A stretch of DNA of 64,000 nucleotides from Halioxenophilus sp033283405. Its GTDB lineage: Bacteria > Pseudomonadota > Gammaproteobacteria > Pseudomonadales > Cellvibrionaceae. Shown piece after piece: positions 8,682-16,725 of this stretch; positions within the stretch are counted from its first letter, which is position 1, and each line of letters opens with the position of its first letter. Made by a program: the position numbers and the translations under genes. Where the stretch lies: the NCBI RefSeq assembly GCF_033283405.1, contig NZ_JAWMQR010000001.1, forward strand, positions 1,178,001-1,242,000, in the 5' to 3' direction. The notes under the pieces were generated by a model. It did not search any database. It was not told where the DNA came from and saw nothing but the letters and a program-made list of their open reading frames with translations.

Positions 8682-8691
8682 ATACGCGTAT
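8682..8691. promoter_or_regulatory. 10-bp palindrome ATACGCGTAT
   Basis: A perfect palindrome in the 76-bp gap between the regulator gene (minus) and the VOC gene (minus). It may be an operator for the VOC gene. Short palindromes can arise by chance. Confidence 0.25.
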
Positions 8692-8731
8692 TTTTATTCA
8701 CTAAAGCCGCACTGCAGCTGTTAAATTAAAC

Positions 8732-9709
8732 TCACTCGGCCCCGTCGACCACGGCTTGAATACTCCGCGCCAGCCACTTCACCATATGCGAGTCGACCTG
8801 CCTGGGTTGGGTCGCATTCAATTGCGAGTGGTACAGAGCAAAGCCTGCACACAACGCCATAATCTCCCGCGCCCGGCTGATACTATTGGGCGCACCCAAC
8901 CACTCAACCATGGGGCCAATGGCGTACTGCTCCAAAACCCGAATGGCAATTTCCCGCGACTCCTCATTGCCGGTGGCAAGCACCGTCATGGCGTGGGGGC
9001 AGTTCTCCAGGTAGGGGTCAGACAACAAGCTCGCAATGTGTTCGCCAAATTTTGTACGCTCCACCGGCGCCCTGGGTTTGACAATCGCATCAATCATGGC
9101 AGCCTCAAAAAGCGCTGCTTTAGTACCAAAATGGCGGAAGAGTATAGTGGGTGACAGCCCCACCAACTCAGCAATTCGGCGAATGCCTGCCTCGGAGTAA
9201 CCCACCGTGGAGAAGACCTGTTGTGCCGCCGCCAATATCCTGCGCTTGGTGGGCGACATATCCTCGGTAACATCTAAAGTCGGTGCGGCTGCCTGCTCAT
9301 CTGTTACCCGCTTAGCCTCCGCCAGCGGCAGACGCTGACGGCGGGAAAAACGCCACTGACCAGCGACATACTCAAATTCATCTTCATACACACCAGTAGC
9401 GAGCATATGTGGCGGCGCCGAGCCAGCCTGTTCTAGCAAGGTGTAACAACTCCGGCACTTGGCGGTTCGTGTTGTTTGATCAACCGCCACCACCGGATTG
9501 GTGATCAACCGCTGCCTACCGCCAGCTTGAGTTAGACCCGTCGCCTCGCTGCGCCAAAGTGCGATCAACTGACCGGCATCCAAAGGCTGACCACCAGCTG
9601 AAAGCGCCACCTGAGCGTTGGCGAAGAGCTCTGCCGCGGCCCCCCATTCACCCTGATCCTGGAGGCTGGCACAGCGATAGATCAAATTGGTTATGGCCTG
9701 TTCATCCAT
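8732..9709 (-). CDS. SnoaL-like domain fused to TetR-type regulator
   Basis: 325 residues from the ATG at 9709; a TTG four codons upstream is possible. Residues about 1-128 are a SnoaL/NTF2-like alpha+beta cone fold (NLIYRCASLQDQGEWGAAAE, then ATGVYEDEFEYVAGQWRFS). Residues about 150-325 are a TetR repressor with the DNA-binding helix region AGIRRIAELVGLSPTILFRH. The TetR part is clearly related to the TetR at 12547. NTF2-like folds hold hydrophobic ligands, so the N-terminal part may be a second ligand sensor or an enzyme tied to regulation; this is inference. It is divergent from the acyl-CoA ligase at 10145 and has tandem operator-like motifs upstream. Confidence 0.85.
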   Translation of the reverse strand: MDEQAITNLIYRCASLQDQGEWGAAAELFANAQVALSAGGQPLDAGQLIALWRSEATGLTQAGGRQRLITNPVVAVDQTTRTAKCRSCYTLLEQAGSAPPHMLATGVYEDEFEYVAGQWRFSRRQRLPLAEAKRVTDEQAAAPTLDVTEDMSPTKRRILAAAQQVFSTVGYSEAGIRRIAELVGLSPTILFRHFGTKAALFEAAMIDAIVKPRAPVERTKFGEHIASLLSDPYLENCPHAMTVLATGNEESREIAIRVLEQYAIGPMVEWLGAPNSISRAREIMALCAGFALYHSQLNATQPRQVDSHMVKWLARSIQAVVDGAE

Positions 9710-9800
9710 ATTTTCTTTCAAATGTTGCGCGCTGATTACAGAGGTACCCGTTGGTCACCGAGAGGCCCCCGCTGGCCCAATGTGATCAACTGATCCAAAT

Positions 9801-9836
9801 GTAACCGGATGATAACAGCAGTTAACAAATGATAAC
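9801..9836. promoter_or_regulatory. Tandem 16-bp operator-like motifs
   Basis: GTAACCGGATGATAAC (9801-9816) and GTTAACAAATGATAAC (9821-9836) are direct repeats at 20-bp spacing, two helical turns. Each matches the reverse complement of the 12465-12480 motif at 13 of 16 positions. They lie in the divergent region between the fusion regulator and the ligase. A plus-strand promoter TTAACA (9822-9827), 17 bp, TATTCT (9845-9850) overlaps the second copy. Confidence 0.6.
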
Positions 9837-9850
9837 AAGCGGTGTATTCT

Positions 9851-10144
9851 AGCCCCCGAGTGATCTGCTTTCCATGGGCCGAGAGTTGGACGAAAGCAAC
9901 AAAGAATGTCCGGACTAGCTGGAAGATAGACCAAGATATTTGGATAAGATTACGGTAATGTTGTCCAGTCTAAAGCACTTTATCCTAAAACGGCTATAGC
10001 CAGTGGGAATTTAACCCTTGCCAAAACCAAGTATCGACCACGGCAATTCGACCGAACCCTAGTTCGCCCCGACAATTTGCCTTCAGATACAAAAGCGCGA
10101 GCCCCGCTCGTTGGAAAAACAACGGTTATAGTGAAATAAAAACG
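9851..10144. other. Intergenic leader before acyl-CoA ligase
   Basis: No gene is recognised here. If the promoter at 9822-9850 is used, this is a leader of nearly 290 nt. The ATG at 10145 has only a weak ribosome site. Confidence 0.3.
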
Positions 10145-11620
10145 ATGAAAACACTGCAACAATTGTGCGCCGAAACCTTGCTGCGGGACGTCAACCGTCC
10201 TGTCGTTGAATTTGAAGGCAACTGGTTTACCTGGGGCGAGATGCGTAAGGTTAGCGAGCAACTGCTGGCACTGCTGACCGATAGTGGCGTGCCCGACGAT
10301 GCCCCGGTCACCTTTGTGCCCCGCAACCGGCCATCGGCACTGGCGGCCCTGATGGCGTTAATGTCCAAAGGCCGCAATATCCATATGCTCTATGCCTTTC
10401 AATCACCGGCCAGCCTGGCACGGCAGATTGAAGAGCAAAAACCAGCAGTGGTGGTGGCGGGCACTAACGACTTTTCGCCAGAGGTCACCGAAACCCTACA
10501 GCGGCTGGGCATTGCCGGCATCGCCATTGACGAGATGCAGGCACAACCAGTGGACAAGTGTGAGCGCAGCACAATCACCAGCCACAGCAAGGGCGATGAG
10601 CCCTACATCCAGATCCTCACCAGCGGCACCACCGGAACCCCCAAACAGTTCCCCATCACCTACGCCCTGATTGGCAAATGGATGGTGGGTGAAAACCTGT
10701 TGTCGGGCCAGATTTTCGATAAAGCCGATGACACACCGACAATCCTGTTCTTTCCCATTGGCAATATCACCGGTATCTACACAACGGTACCGGCGCTGGT
10801 GAAAGATCAACGTATTGTCCTGCTCGACCGCTTCAACCTTGAGCGCTGGCACGACTATGTGGTGCGTTACCGCCCCAGTGCCGGCGGTATGGCGCCAGCC
10901 GCGTTGCAGATGCTGCTGGATGCAAAAATTCCCAAAGAGGATCTGGCCTCACTGAAAACCATGGGCGTGGGTGCCGCGCCACTGGACCCAACCGTGCAGC
11001 GCAACTTTGAGGAACGCTACCAGATTCCCATTCTGCTCTCTTACGGCGCCACCGAGTTTGCCGGCCCGGTGACCGCGATGACCGGGGCCCTGTACGAAGA
11101 GTTTGGCAAGAGCAAATTTGGCAGTGTCGGGCGAGTGCTGCCCGGCGGCTTTAAGATCCGCGTCGTGCACCCAGAGAGCTACGATGAACTGCCTATCGGC
11201 GAGGAGGGGTTGTTGGAGGTGGTCTCGCCGCGCATTGGCGAGCACTGGATTCGCACCTCGGATATTGGTCTGATCGACGCCGATGGCTTTCTGTTTATCT
11301 GCGGCCGGGCCGACGGCGCCATCATGCGCGGCGGCTTTAAGGTACTGCCCGAAACCATTGAGAAGGCGCTGCTGCAACACCCCGATATCGCTGCTGTCAG
11401 TGTCGTGGGCATACCCGACCAGCGTTTAACTGAGGTTCCCGGTGCGGCCATTCAGGTGCGTTCAGGCCACCAACAACCGAGTATAGAAGCGCTCGAAAAA
11501 CATATTCGCGATCGATTACTTGCCACCCACGTGCCAGTGCATTGGCGCTTTGTCGATGCCCTGCCCAAAACCCCCTCTTTTAAAGTGCACCGTCCGGCGG
11601 TAAAAGCACTTTTCAGCTAA
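10145..11620 (+). CDS. AMP-forming acyl-CoA synthetase/ligase
   Basis: 491 residues of the ANL superfamily. Seen: the phosphate loop TSGTTGTPKQFPIT near 158-171, the adenine motif LSYGATEFAG near 297-306, the hinge region GRADGAIMRGGFKVLPETIE, and a C-terminal KTPSFKVHR holding the probable catalytic lysine. It activates a carboxylic acid with ATP and joins it to CoA; the acid is unknown. It is divergent from the SnoaL-TetR gene, which is likely to control it. The gene is monocistronic, ending before a weak hairpin, with a convergent hydrolase gene downstream. Confidence 0.88.
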   Translation: MKTLQQLCAETLLRDVNRPVVEFEGNWFTWGEMRKVSEQLLALLTDSGVPDDAPVTFVPRNRPSALAALMALMSKGRNIHMLYAFQSPASLARQIEEQKPAVVVAGTNDFSPEVTETLQRLGIAGIAIDEMQAQPVDKCERSTITSHSKGDEPYIQILTSGTTGTPKQFPITYALIGKWMVGENLLSGQIFDKADDTPTILFFPIGNITGIYTTVPALVKDQRIVLLDRFNLERWHDYVVRYRPSAGGMAPAALQMLLDAKIPKEDLASLKTMGVGAAPLDPTVQRNFEERYQIPILLSYGATEFAGPVTAMTGALYEEFGKSKFGSVGRVLPGGFKIRVVHPESYDELPIGEEGLLEVVSPRIGEHWIRTSDIGLIDADGFLFICGRADGAIMRGGFKVLPETIEKALLQHPDIAAVSVVGIPDQRLTEVPGAAIQVRSGHQQPSIEALEKHIRDRLLATHVPVHWRFVDALPKTPSFKVHRPAVKALFS

Positions 11621-11658
11621 TAAGTGGGGTTGCCAATCACTTTAATCGTCTACGTCAA

Positions 11659-11677
11659 CGCCCCAAAACACGGGGCG
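11659..11677 (+). terminator. Hairpin after acyl-CoA ligase
   Basis: Arms CGCCCC (11659-11664) and GGGGCG (11672-11677) with a 7-nt loop, followed by CTTATTT. A modest terminator 38 bp after the ligase stop. Confidence 0.45.
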
Positions 11678-11712
11678 CTTATTTGCTACTTACCCAGACA
11701 CTACTGACGGTA

Positions 11713-12441
11713 CTACAGCTGATCAGCGATCTGCTGTAGTGCCCCGGCGACAAATTCCGGCTCGGTGATCATCAGATCATGGCCGGTATCAATCTCCCAA
11801 AACCGTCCCTCACAGAGGCTGTTGAGAATTTCCCGATACTCCTCCTGCACATTGGCACTGCAGACGATGAACGACTGTGGCAGCTTGCGCATCGCCTCTT
11901 CGTTAGAGAGCGCCAGTTTTTGAGTAAAACAGGCCCAGGGGTGCGGTGTTAATTTGGGTTTCATCCAGGCTATCAATTCTGGATCGGTGACGCCGTAGTA
12001 GTCGCTTTCCGTCATGGGGAATTTACCCGGGAAGAGCACCAGCTCAACCCCATCCACCACCTCCGCGTCCCGATGAGCGGCGGTCATTAGCGGTTCCGCC
12101 ACATCGGCCAGGGATTGATTGTTCATTGGATAAGCGGCATCCAGGTAAACCACATTGCCAATGCGGTCGGTAGCACGGTCGGCAACACCGGTAATCACCA
12201 TGCCGCCATAGCTGTGGCCGACCAGAATAACTTGAGACAAATCCTCAAACTGCAGCAGCTTCACCACATCGGTGATATGCAAATCGAGATTCACCTGGTC
12301 ACTCAGCAGATGTTCCCGCTCCGCCAGGCCAGTGAGAGTGGGACAGTAAACCTCATGGCCTCCGGCACGCAGAATTTTCGCCACCAGCTGATAACACCAA
12401 CCACCATGCCCGCCGCCATGCACCAATACAAATGTAGCCAT
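11713..12441 (-). CDS. Alpha/beta hydrolase (EstC/pyrethroid-esterase-like)
   Basis: 242 residues. The N-terminus FVLVHGGGHGGWCYQLVAK supplies the HGGGHGG oxyanion loop of the plant esterase/PytH/EstC group. The nucleophile is Ser in GHSYGGMV (about residue 77) and the base is His in DTGHDLMITEP near 221. It should cleave an ester or thioester in the cytoplasm; no signal peptide is seen. It is divergent from the TetR at 12547, and their 105-bp shared promoter holds a strong inverted repeat, so local repression is likely. Confidence 0.88.
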   Translation of the reverse strand: MATFVLVHGGGHGGWCYQLVAKILRAGGHEVYCPTLTGLAEREHLLSDQVNLDLHITDVVKLLQFEDLSQVILVGHSYGGMVITGVADRATDRIGNVVYLDAAYPMNNQSLADVAEPLMTAAHRDAEVVDGVELVLFPGKFPMTESDYYGVTDPELIAWMKPKLTPHPWACFTQKLALSNEEAMRKLPQSFIVCSANVQEEYREILNSLCEGRFWEIDTGHDLMITEPEFVAGALQQIADQL

Positions 12442-12460
12442 ATTTTCTCCGCCTTTTATT

Positions 12461-12484
12461 ATAAGTTATCACCTGGTAACTTAT
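12461..12484. promoter_or_regulatory. 24-bp palindromic operator, hydrolase/TetR promoter
   Basis: ATAAGTTA (12461-12468) and TAACTTAT (12477-12484) are perfect 8-bp inverted arms around TCACCTGG. It is centred in the divergent region. The inner 16 bp, GTTATCACCTGGTAAC, recurs in related form twice at 9801-9836, so both TetR-type proteins may bind related sites. Confidence 0.7.
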
Positions 12485-12546
12485 GCCTGGATTGCCCTTT
12501 TGTCAAACGCTGGTTAGTCTTGCCAAAAAATACAAACGCACGCGCC

Positions 12547-13104
12547 ATGAGCCCAGAACCGAAACGACGTAACGCCGAGAAAACCAAGGCCAGCATTTTG
12601 CTGGCCGCACAACAACTGTTTGCCGAACAGGGTTTCAGCCAGACCGGTATTCGCGATATCGCCGCCCGGGCGGGCATCAGCTCACCGCTGCTTATGCGCT
12701 ACTTTGGCTCCAAGGCCGGACTGTTTGAAGCCGCCCTGATTGATGCCGTACGCATTGAAACAGTATTAACCCCCACCAAAGCGGGCTTTGGCGAACGCCT
12801 GGCGATGCTCTTCACCGATTCCGAAATCAATATCACACCACCGGCGATCATTGCCCTCTCCGTGGGCCACCCGGATGCTCAGGAGATCGCCACACGCGTG
12901 GTCAGTGAGTATGTGATTCAACCGGTGGCCGAGTGGCTGGACGGTACGGATAAAGTCGCACGAGCCACCGAGATTTTTATGCTGGCCACCAGTTTTGTTA
13001 TGTATTCCCGGCAGATACCGGTCATTGGCAAAAGTGAGCATAAAGGCAGGAGTGTAAACGAATGGTTAGCCGGTACCGTGCAGGCCATTGTCGACGCCAA
13101 TTAA
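12547..13104 (+). CDS. TetR-family transcriptional regulator
   Basis: 185 residues starting at the ATG at 12547. The frame stays open upstream, but only antisense to the hydrolase gene and over the operator. N-terminal DNA-binding region: KASILLAAQQLFAEQGF, then TGIRDIAARAGISSPLLMRY. The C-terminal ligand domain resembles that of the SnoaL-TetR fusion at 8732 (GTKAALFEAA versus GSKAGLFEAA, and QAIVDAN versus QAVVDGA at the ends). It probably represses the divergent hydrolase gene and itself. Confidence 0.9.
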   Translation: MSPEPKRRNAEKTKASILLAAQQLFAEQGFSQTGIRDIAARAGISSPLLMRYFGSKAGLFEAALIDAVRIETVLTPTKAGFGERLAMLFTDSEINITPPAIIALSVGHPDAQEIATRVVSEYVIQPVAEWLDGTDKVARATEIFMLATSFVMYSRQIPVIGKSEHKGRSVNEWLAGTVQAIVDAN

Positions 13105-13120
13105 ACGCGGAAGAAAATCG

Positions 13121-13579
13121 TTAGCGAAAACTCCCGAGATGCCGGGCATTGCGAATAGGTGCTGAGGCTAACAACCAGACATCATCGAGCAGTTCATCGG
13201 GGTAAATTTTTAGGTGCTCCAGTTCACTGCGGTGTACCCAACGCACCGTCTGAATAAGATGCTCATCGCCCCCCAAGCCCGCCAGGTTATCGGTACTGAG
13301 CTCCCCCTTCCAATTCTCTACCCAATAAAAAAGCTCGACGTGGTAGGTATCTTTAATGGGTTCATAAAATTCACGCACATAAACCAGCTCACCGATTTCC
13401 GCCTGCAGGTTGGTCTCCTCAAAAATTTCCCGGCGCACCGTCTCCCGGGTTGAGCCATCACCCGCTTCAAAACCACCACCCGGCGGAATCCAATATTCGC
13501 TATTGCCATCGATGTGGTGTACCAACAGGATAGTCTCACCGCGCACCAAAATACCCGCTGCCCGAATTCTATGTTGCAT
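13121..13579 (-). CDS. Nudix hydrolase
   Basis: 152 residues from the ATG at 13579; the open frame extends upstream but that part looks non-coding. The Nudix box is intact: GGGFEAGDG followed by RETVRREIFEETNL, matching G-x5-E-x7-R-E-U-x-E-E-x-G-U except that the last Gly is replaced by Asn. It hydrolyses a nucleoside diphosphate linked to another group using Mg; the substrate is unknown. It overlaps no neighbour; the EamA gene begins divergently at 13699. Confidence 0.88.
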   Translation of the reverse strand: MQHRIRAAGILVRGETILLVHHIDGNSEYWIPPGGGFEAGDGSTRETVRREIFEETNLQAEIGELVYVREFYEPIKDTYHVELFYWVENWKGELSTDNLAGLGGDEHLIQTVRWVHRSELEHLKIYPDELLDDVWLLASAPIRNARHLGSFR

Positions 13580-13698
13580 AACCAGGAACACCTTTAATTT
13601 TTTATGGACGCAAACCCACTGGGGTGCCAATAATGCTGCCGCAGCGCCAGACGGCCAACTCAGCCAGCCCGGCAAAAATTATAAAAGTAAGGACACCC

Positions 13699-14571
13699 AT
13701 GCCGTTAGCCACAACCGCTCTCTATCTTTTAGTTGCCCTGATATGGGGCTCCACCTGGATTGTCATCACCTTACAACTTGGCACGGTAGACCCACTGGCT
13801 TCAGTGATTTACCGCTTTGCTTTGGCGAGCAGCTTGCTGTTTGCCTGGTGTTTTATCCGGGGCCAGCCCCTGAAATTAAGTTTAAAACAGCATGGCTTGA
13901 TGATTGTGCAAGGCAGTTTTCTGTTTGGCCTCAACTACTGGATTTTGTATTTGGCAACCCAGCATCTCACCAGTGGCCTGATCGCCGCCACCTTCTCCAC
14001 CATCGTCTTTTTTAATGCGCTTAACGGCCGTATTTTCTTAAAAATGGCGATACGAAGCCAGGTCATCGTCGGTGGCTGCCTGGGCTTGGTTGGCGTGCTG
14101 CTGCTGTTTGCCAAAGAGCTGCAAAATTTCACTTTTGCAGACACTACCACTACCGGCCTGGCGCTCGCCCTCTTCGCAACCCTGCTCGCCTCGCTGGGGA
14201 ATATCACCGCTGCCCACAACACCAATACCGGGCTCTCTGTATTGGCTATCAACGCCTGGGCCATGTGCTACGGAACTGTAACTATGGCTGTTATCGCCCT
14301 GTTACTTGGCACTCAGTTGCAATTCGATACCAGTATCACCTACCTGGGTGCCCTCGCCTACCTGGTGCTGTTTGGCTCAATCATTACCTTCGCCGGTTAC
14401 CTACGGCTGATCAAAACCCTGGGGCCGGATAAAGCCGCCTACATGAGTATGCTGATTCCCTTCATTGCACTGCAACTATCGGCGCTGTTTGAGGAGTATC
14501 AATGGACCTTAGCCGGCAGTTTTGGACTGCTATTAATTTTGGCGGGCAATTGGTGGGCCATGCGCAAATAA
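13699..14571 (+). CDS. EamA/DMT-superfamily transporter
   Basis: 290 residues from the ATG at 13699, selected for its AAGTAAGGA ribosome site over an upstream in-frame start. Ten hydrophobic segments in two EamA repeats are evident, starting with LYLLVALIWGSTWIVITLQL and ending with FGLLLILAGNWWAMRK. The protein is an inner-membrane exporter of metabolites or amino acids; the cargo cannot be predicted. It stands alone between the Nudix gene and the phospholipase gene. Confidence 0.87.
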   Translation: MPLATTALYLLVALIWGSTWIVITLQLGTVDPLASVIYRFALASSLLFAWCFIRGQPLKLSLKQHGLMIVQGSFLFGLNYWILYLATQHLTSGLIAATFSTIVFFNALNGRIFLKMAIRSQVIVGGCLGLVGVLLLFAKELQNFTFADTTTTGLALALFATLLASLGNITAAHNTNTGLSVLAINAWAMCYGTVTMAVIALLLGTQLQFDTSITYLGALAYLVLFGSIITFAGYLRLIKTLGPDKAAYMSMLIPFIALQLSALFEEYQWTLAGSFGLLLILAGNWWAMRK

Positions 14572-14622
14572 AGCTGAGGAGGGAGGAATATGCGCAAAAG
14601 AGGAATAATTGAGTGGATTATT

Positions 14623-15726
14623 TTACAGCCAATCATTTAACTGAAAGCCGATTCCCACACTTTCCGTTTGCACGTTGTAGTCGATCAGGCTCTCGCCGTA
14701 GCCGTTAAAATATTTGAAGTAGCCACCAAAGCGTTTGCCCATTGGAAAACTCCAGGTAAGCTCCACGGAGCCCCGGTTGGCACCGGTAACAAAATTGCGA
14801 ATATTGAGGCCAACCGTATGCTTGTCGCGAGTGTAGGCCAACTGTAGGTCAGAGTAGCCCAGGTAGTCGTCGATATCGGGGTTGTCATCCCCTCTCGGAT
14901 CACCCTCATACTCTTTTTCATCTTCACTCAGCCGATACCAGGCACGCAGACCAACCGCCAAATTGCCCTTCGACCACACAGAGCTGGCGATGACCCGGTT
15001 CCAGCTACGTGAAGCTTCGCCACCACGGCCATTGGATTGATGGTTAACGCCGAGGCTGTTGGTAATATTCTGCCAACCAAAGGCGTGCAGGGGCGAGCCA
15101 AAAGCGAGCCACATTTCAGGCTCGTGATTGGTCTCCCTAAACGGCCGGGACACATCGGCATTATAGGCCTGCCAATAGGAGCGATTGGTGTATGCGGCGT
15201 AGAGGGTACCGTGGTCGAACAGTACGCCCTTGGCCAGGGTCGCCTTAATGCTGAGCTGAAACTGCATCTCAAAACGATCCAGTTTATCGTCGTAATCATT
15301 GATAAACGGCTGATCGTTAACATCAGCCAAAAAGACCAGAGGTAAAAAATAGTTGGGCCGGTGAGGTTCCAGGGCAAACCGGTTTTGGTAAGCAGCCTCT
15401 TCCAGCAATCGACGACGGCCCGCCGCACTTAAAGCCTCATCCAAAGAGGCGTCGACCGGGCGATCCCCGACCAGAGTTTCATCGACAGTCGCCTCTTCCG
15501 AGGCGGCCGCCTTCTCGATTTTCTCTGGTAGCGATAACAGATGGCAGGCCTCACGCACCGAAGCGACACTGGCCTCATCGCTGGCCTGCTTGAGCGCTTC
15601 TAACAGACAGATATCCTCTGCCTTCAATGCGTCCGCCGTTAACTCTTCCGCCCCGACCTGGCCACAGATTCCAACACTCAAAATAAAGGGGTAAAACCAA
15701 CCCCAATAATCTCTTCGGTCAGCCAT
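14623..15726 (-). CDS. pldA: Outer-membrane phospholipase A (OMPLA family)
   Basis: 367 residues from the ATG at 15726; a start at 15765 would overlap the upstream gene by 28 bp and spoil the signal peptide. The signal peptide (FYPFILSVGICGQVGA) is followed by an acidic, Ala-rich region and a beta barrel. The catalytic motif NHQSNGRGGEASRSWNRV gives His229, Ser231 and Asn243 in the H-x-S...N spacing of E. coli PldA. The barrel ends in an aromatic-rich C-terminus. It hydrolyses phospholipids in the outer membrane when the bilayer is disturbed. It lies 11 bp after the hydrolase at 15738. Confidence 0.88.
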   Translation of the reverse strand: MADRRDYWGWFYPFILSVGICGQVGAEELTADALKAEDICLLEALKQASDEASVASVREACHLLSLPEKIEKAAASEEATVDETLVGDRPVDASLDEALSAAGRRRLLEEAAYQNRFALEPHRPNYFLPLVFLADVNDQPFINDYDDKLDRFEMQFQLSIKATLAKGVLFDHGTLYAAYTNRSYWQAYNADVSRPFRETNHEPEMWLAFGSPLHAFGWQNITNSLGVNHQSNGRGGEASRSWNRVIASSVWSKGNLAVGLRAWYRLSEDEKEYEGDPRGDDNPDIDDYLGYSDLQLAYTRDKHTVGLNIRNFVTGANRGSVELTWSFPMGKRFGGYFKYFNGYGESLIDYNVQTESVGIGFQLNDWL

Positions 15727-15737
15727 AAAAACTGCTT

Positions 15738-16682
15738 TCAGGCACACTGAAAATTTTGCAGGCATAAGTCAGCTAATTTAGGCAGCAGTTGTGACGGAAA
15801 ATCGTGCCCCATACCGGGAATAACCTCGAGTTTCGCCCCATCGATAGCGCGCGCCGTGCGCCGGCCACACTTAAGGGGCACCATTCGGTCGGCATCACCA
15901 TGAATAATTTGGGTCGGCGCCTTTACCCGTAGCAGTTTGTGCTCAAAACTGCCCGTGGCAATGATGGCATGCAGTTGCCGCATCACCCCGCCCGGGCGAT
16001 AGGAGCGCTCGAACGCCGTGCGGCACAATTCACGCAATTCAGAGTCAGGCGTCGGGTAAGCGGGGCTACCGATTAATTGATGAAACAGAAAAGAGCGCTC
16101 AACGATGGCCTCCGTCGAATGTTCCACAGACTTGGCAAACAGTGCTTTTAACACCTCGGGTTCGGCGGTAGGTAGCGACGGGTGGTTGGTAGACGACATC
16201 ATTGATGTCAGGCTGGCCACCCGCCCAGGCACTTTCACCGCGCACAGTTGGGCAATCATTCCCCCCATTGAGGCGCCCACCAGATGTGCCCGGGAGACCT
16301 GCAAGCCATCGAGCAGTGCGATTACATCGTCCACCATGTGGTGCAGGGTATAGTCGGCACTGGCAGGCAGGCCAAAATGGCGCATAATGGCCGACTGCAT
16401 AACATCGAACTTTACCCGGCCGGGAATTTTGGACGATAAGCCCGCATCGCGGTTATCAAAGCGGATAACCCGATACCCGGCATCGAGCAGTGGCTGGCAA
16501 AACTCTTCTGGCCAATGGATCAGTTGCCAGGAGAGACCGGTAATTAATAACACCACCGGGCCATCGGCTGGACCGCGCTCCTCATAAACAAGATCAACAC
16601 CATTACCCGCAACGGTACCTTGCCGCCAGCCACTCACCACCGGTCGAGTGGTTGACATGGTGGCCTCGCTATCGACATCCAT
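15738..16682 (-). CDS. Alpha/beta hydrolase
   Basis: 314 residues. Strand-turn LLITGLSWQLIHWPEEF, the nucleophile elbow VGASMGGMIAQ (Ser near 138), the acid Asp in HGDADRMVPL and His in PGMGHDFPSQL form a complete triad. The arrangement resembles the RdmC/esterase and lactonase-like group. AGGGAG lies just before the ATG. It is the first of two genes read together with the phospholipase; lipid or ester hydrolysis is plausible but the substrate is not known. Confidence 0.88.
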   Translation of the reverse strand: MDVDSEATMSTTRPVVSGWRQGTVAGNGVDLVYEERGPADGPVVLLITGLSWQLIHWPEEFCQPLLDAGYRVIRFDNRDAGLSSKIPGRVKFDVMQSAIMRHFGLPASADYTLHHMVDDVIALLDGLQVSRAHLVGASMGGMIAQLCAVKVPGRVASLTSMMSSTNHPSLPTAEPEVLKALFAKSVEHSTEAIVERSFLFHQLIGSPAYPTPDSELRELCRTAFERSYRPGGVMRQLHAIIATGSFEHKLLRVKAPTQIIHGDADRMVPLKCGRRTARAIDGAKLEVIPGMGHDFPSQLLPKLADLCLQNFQCA

Positions 16683-16725
16683 ATGAACTCCCTAGCCCAC
16701 TGCCTCTGTTTTTAACCGACCGAAC

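Noticed and set aside
12115..12546. Upstream extension of the TetR frame
   Set aside because: It runs antisense to the hydrolase gene and through the palindromic operator; the ATG at 12547 fits TetR length.
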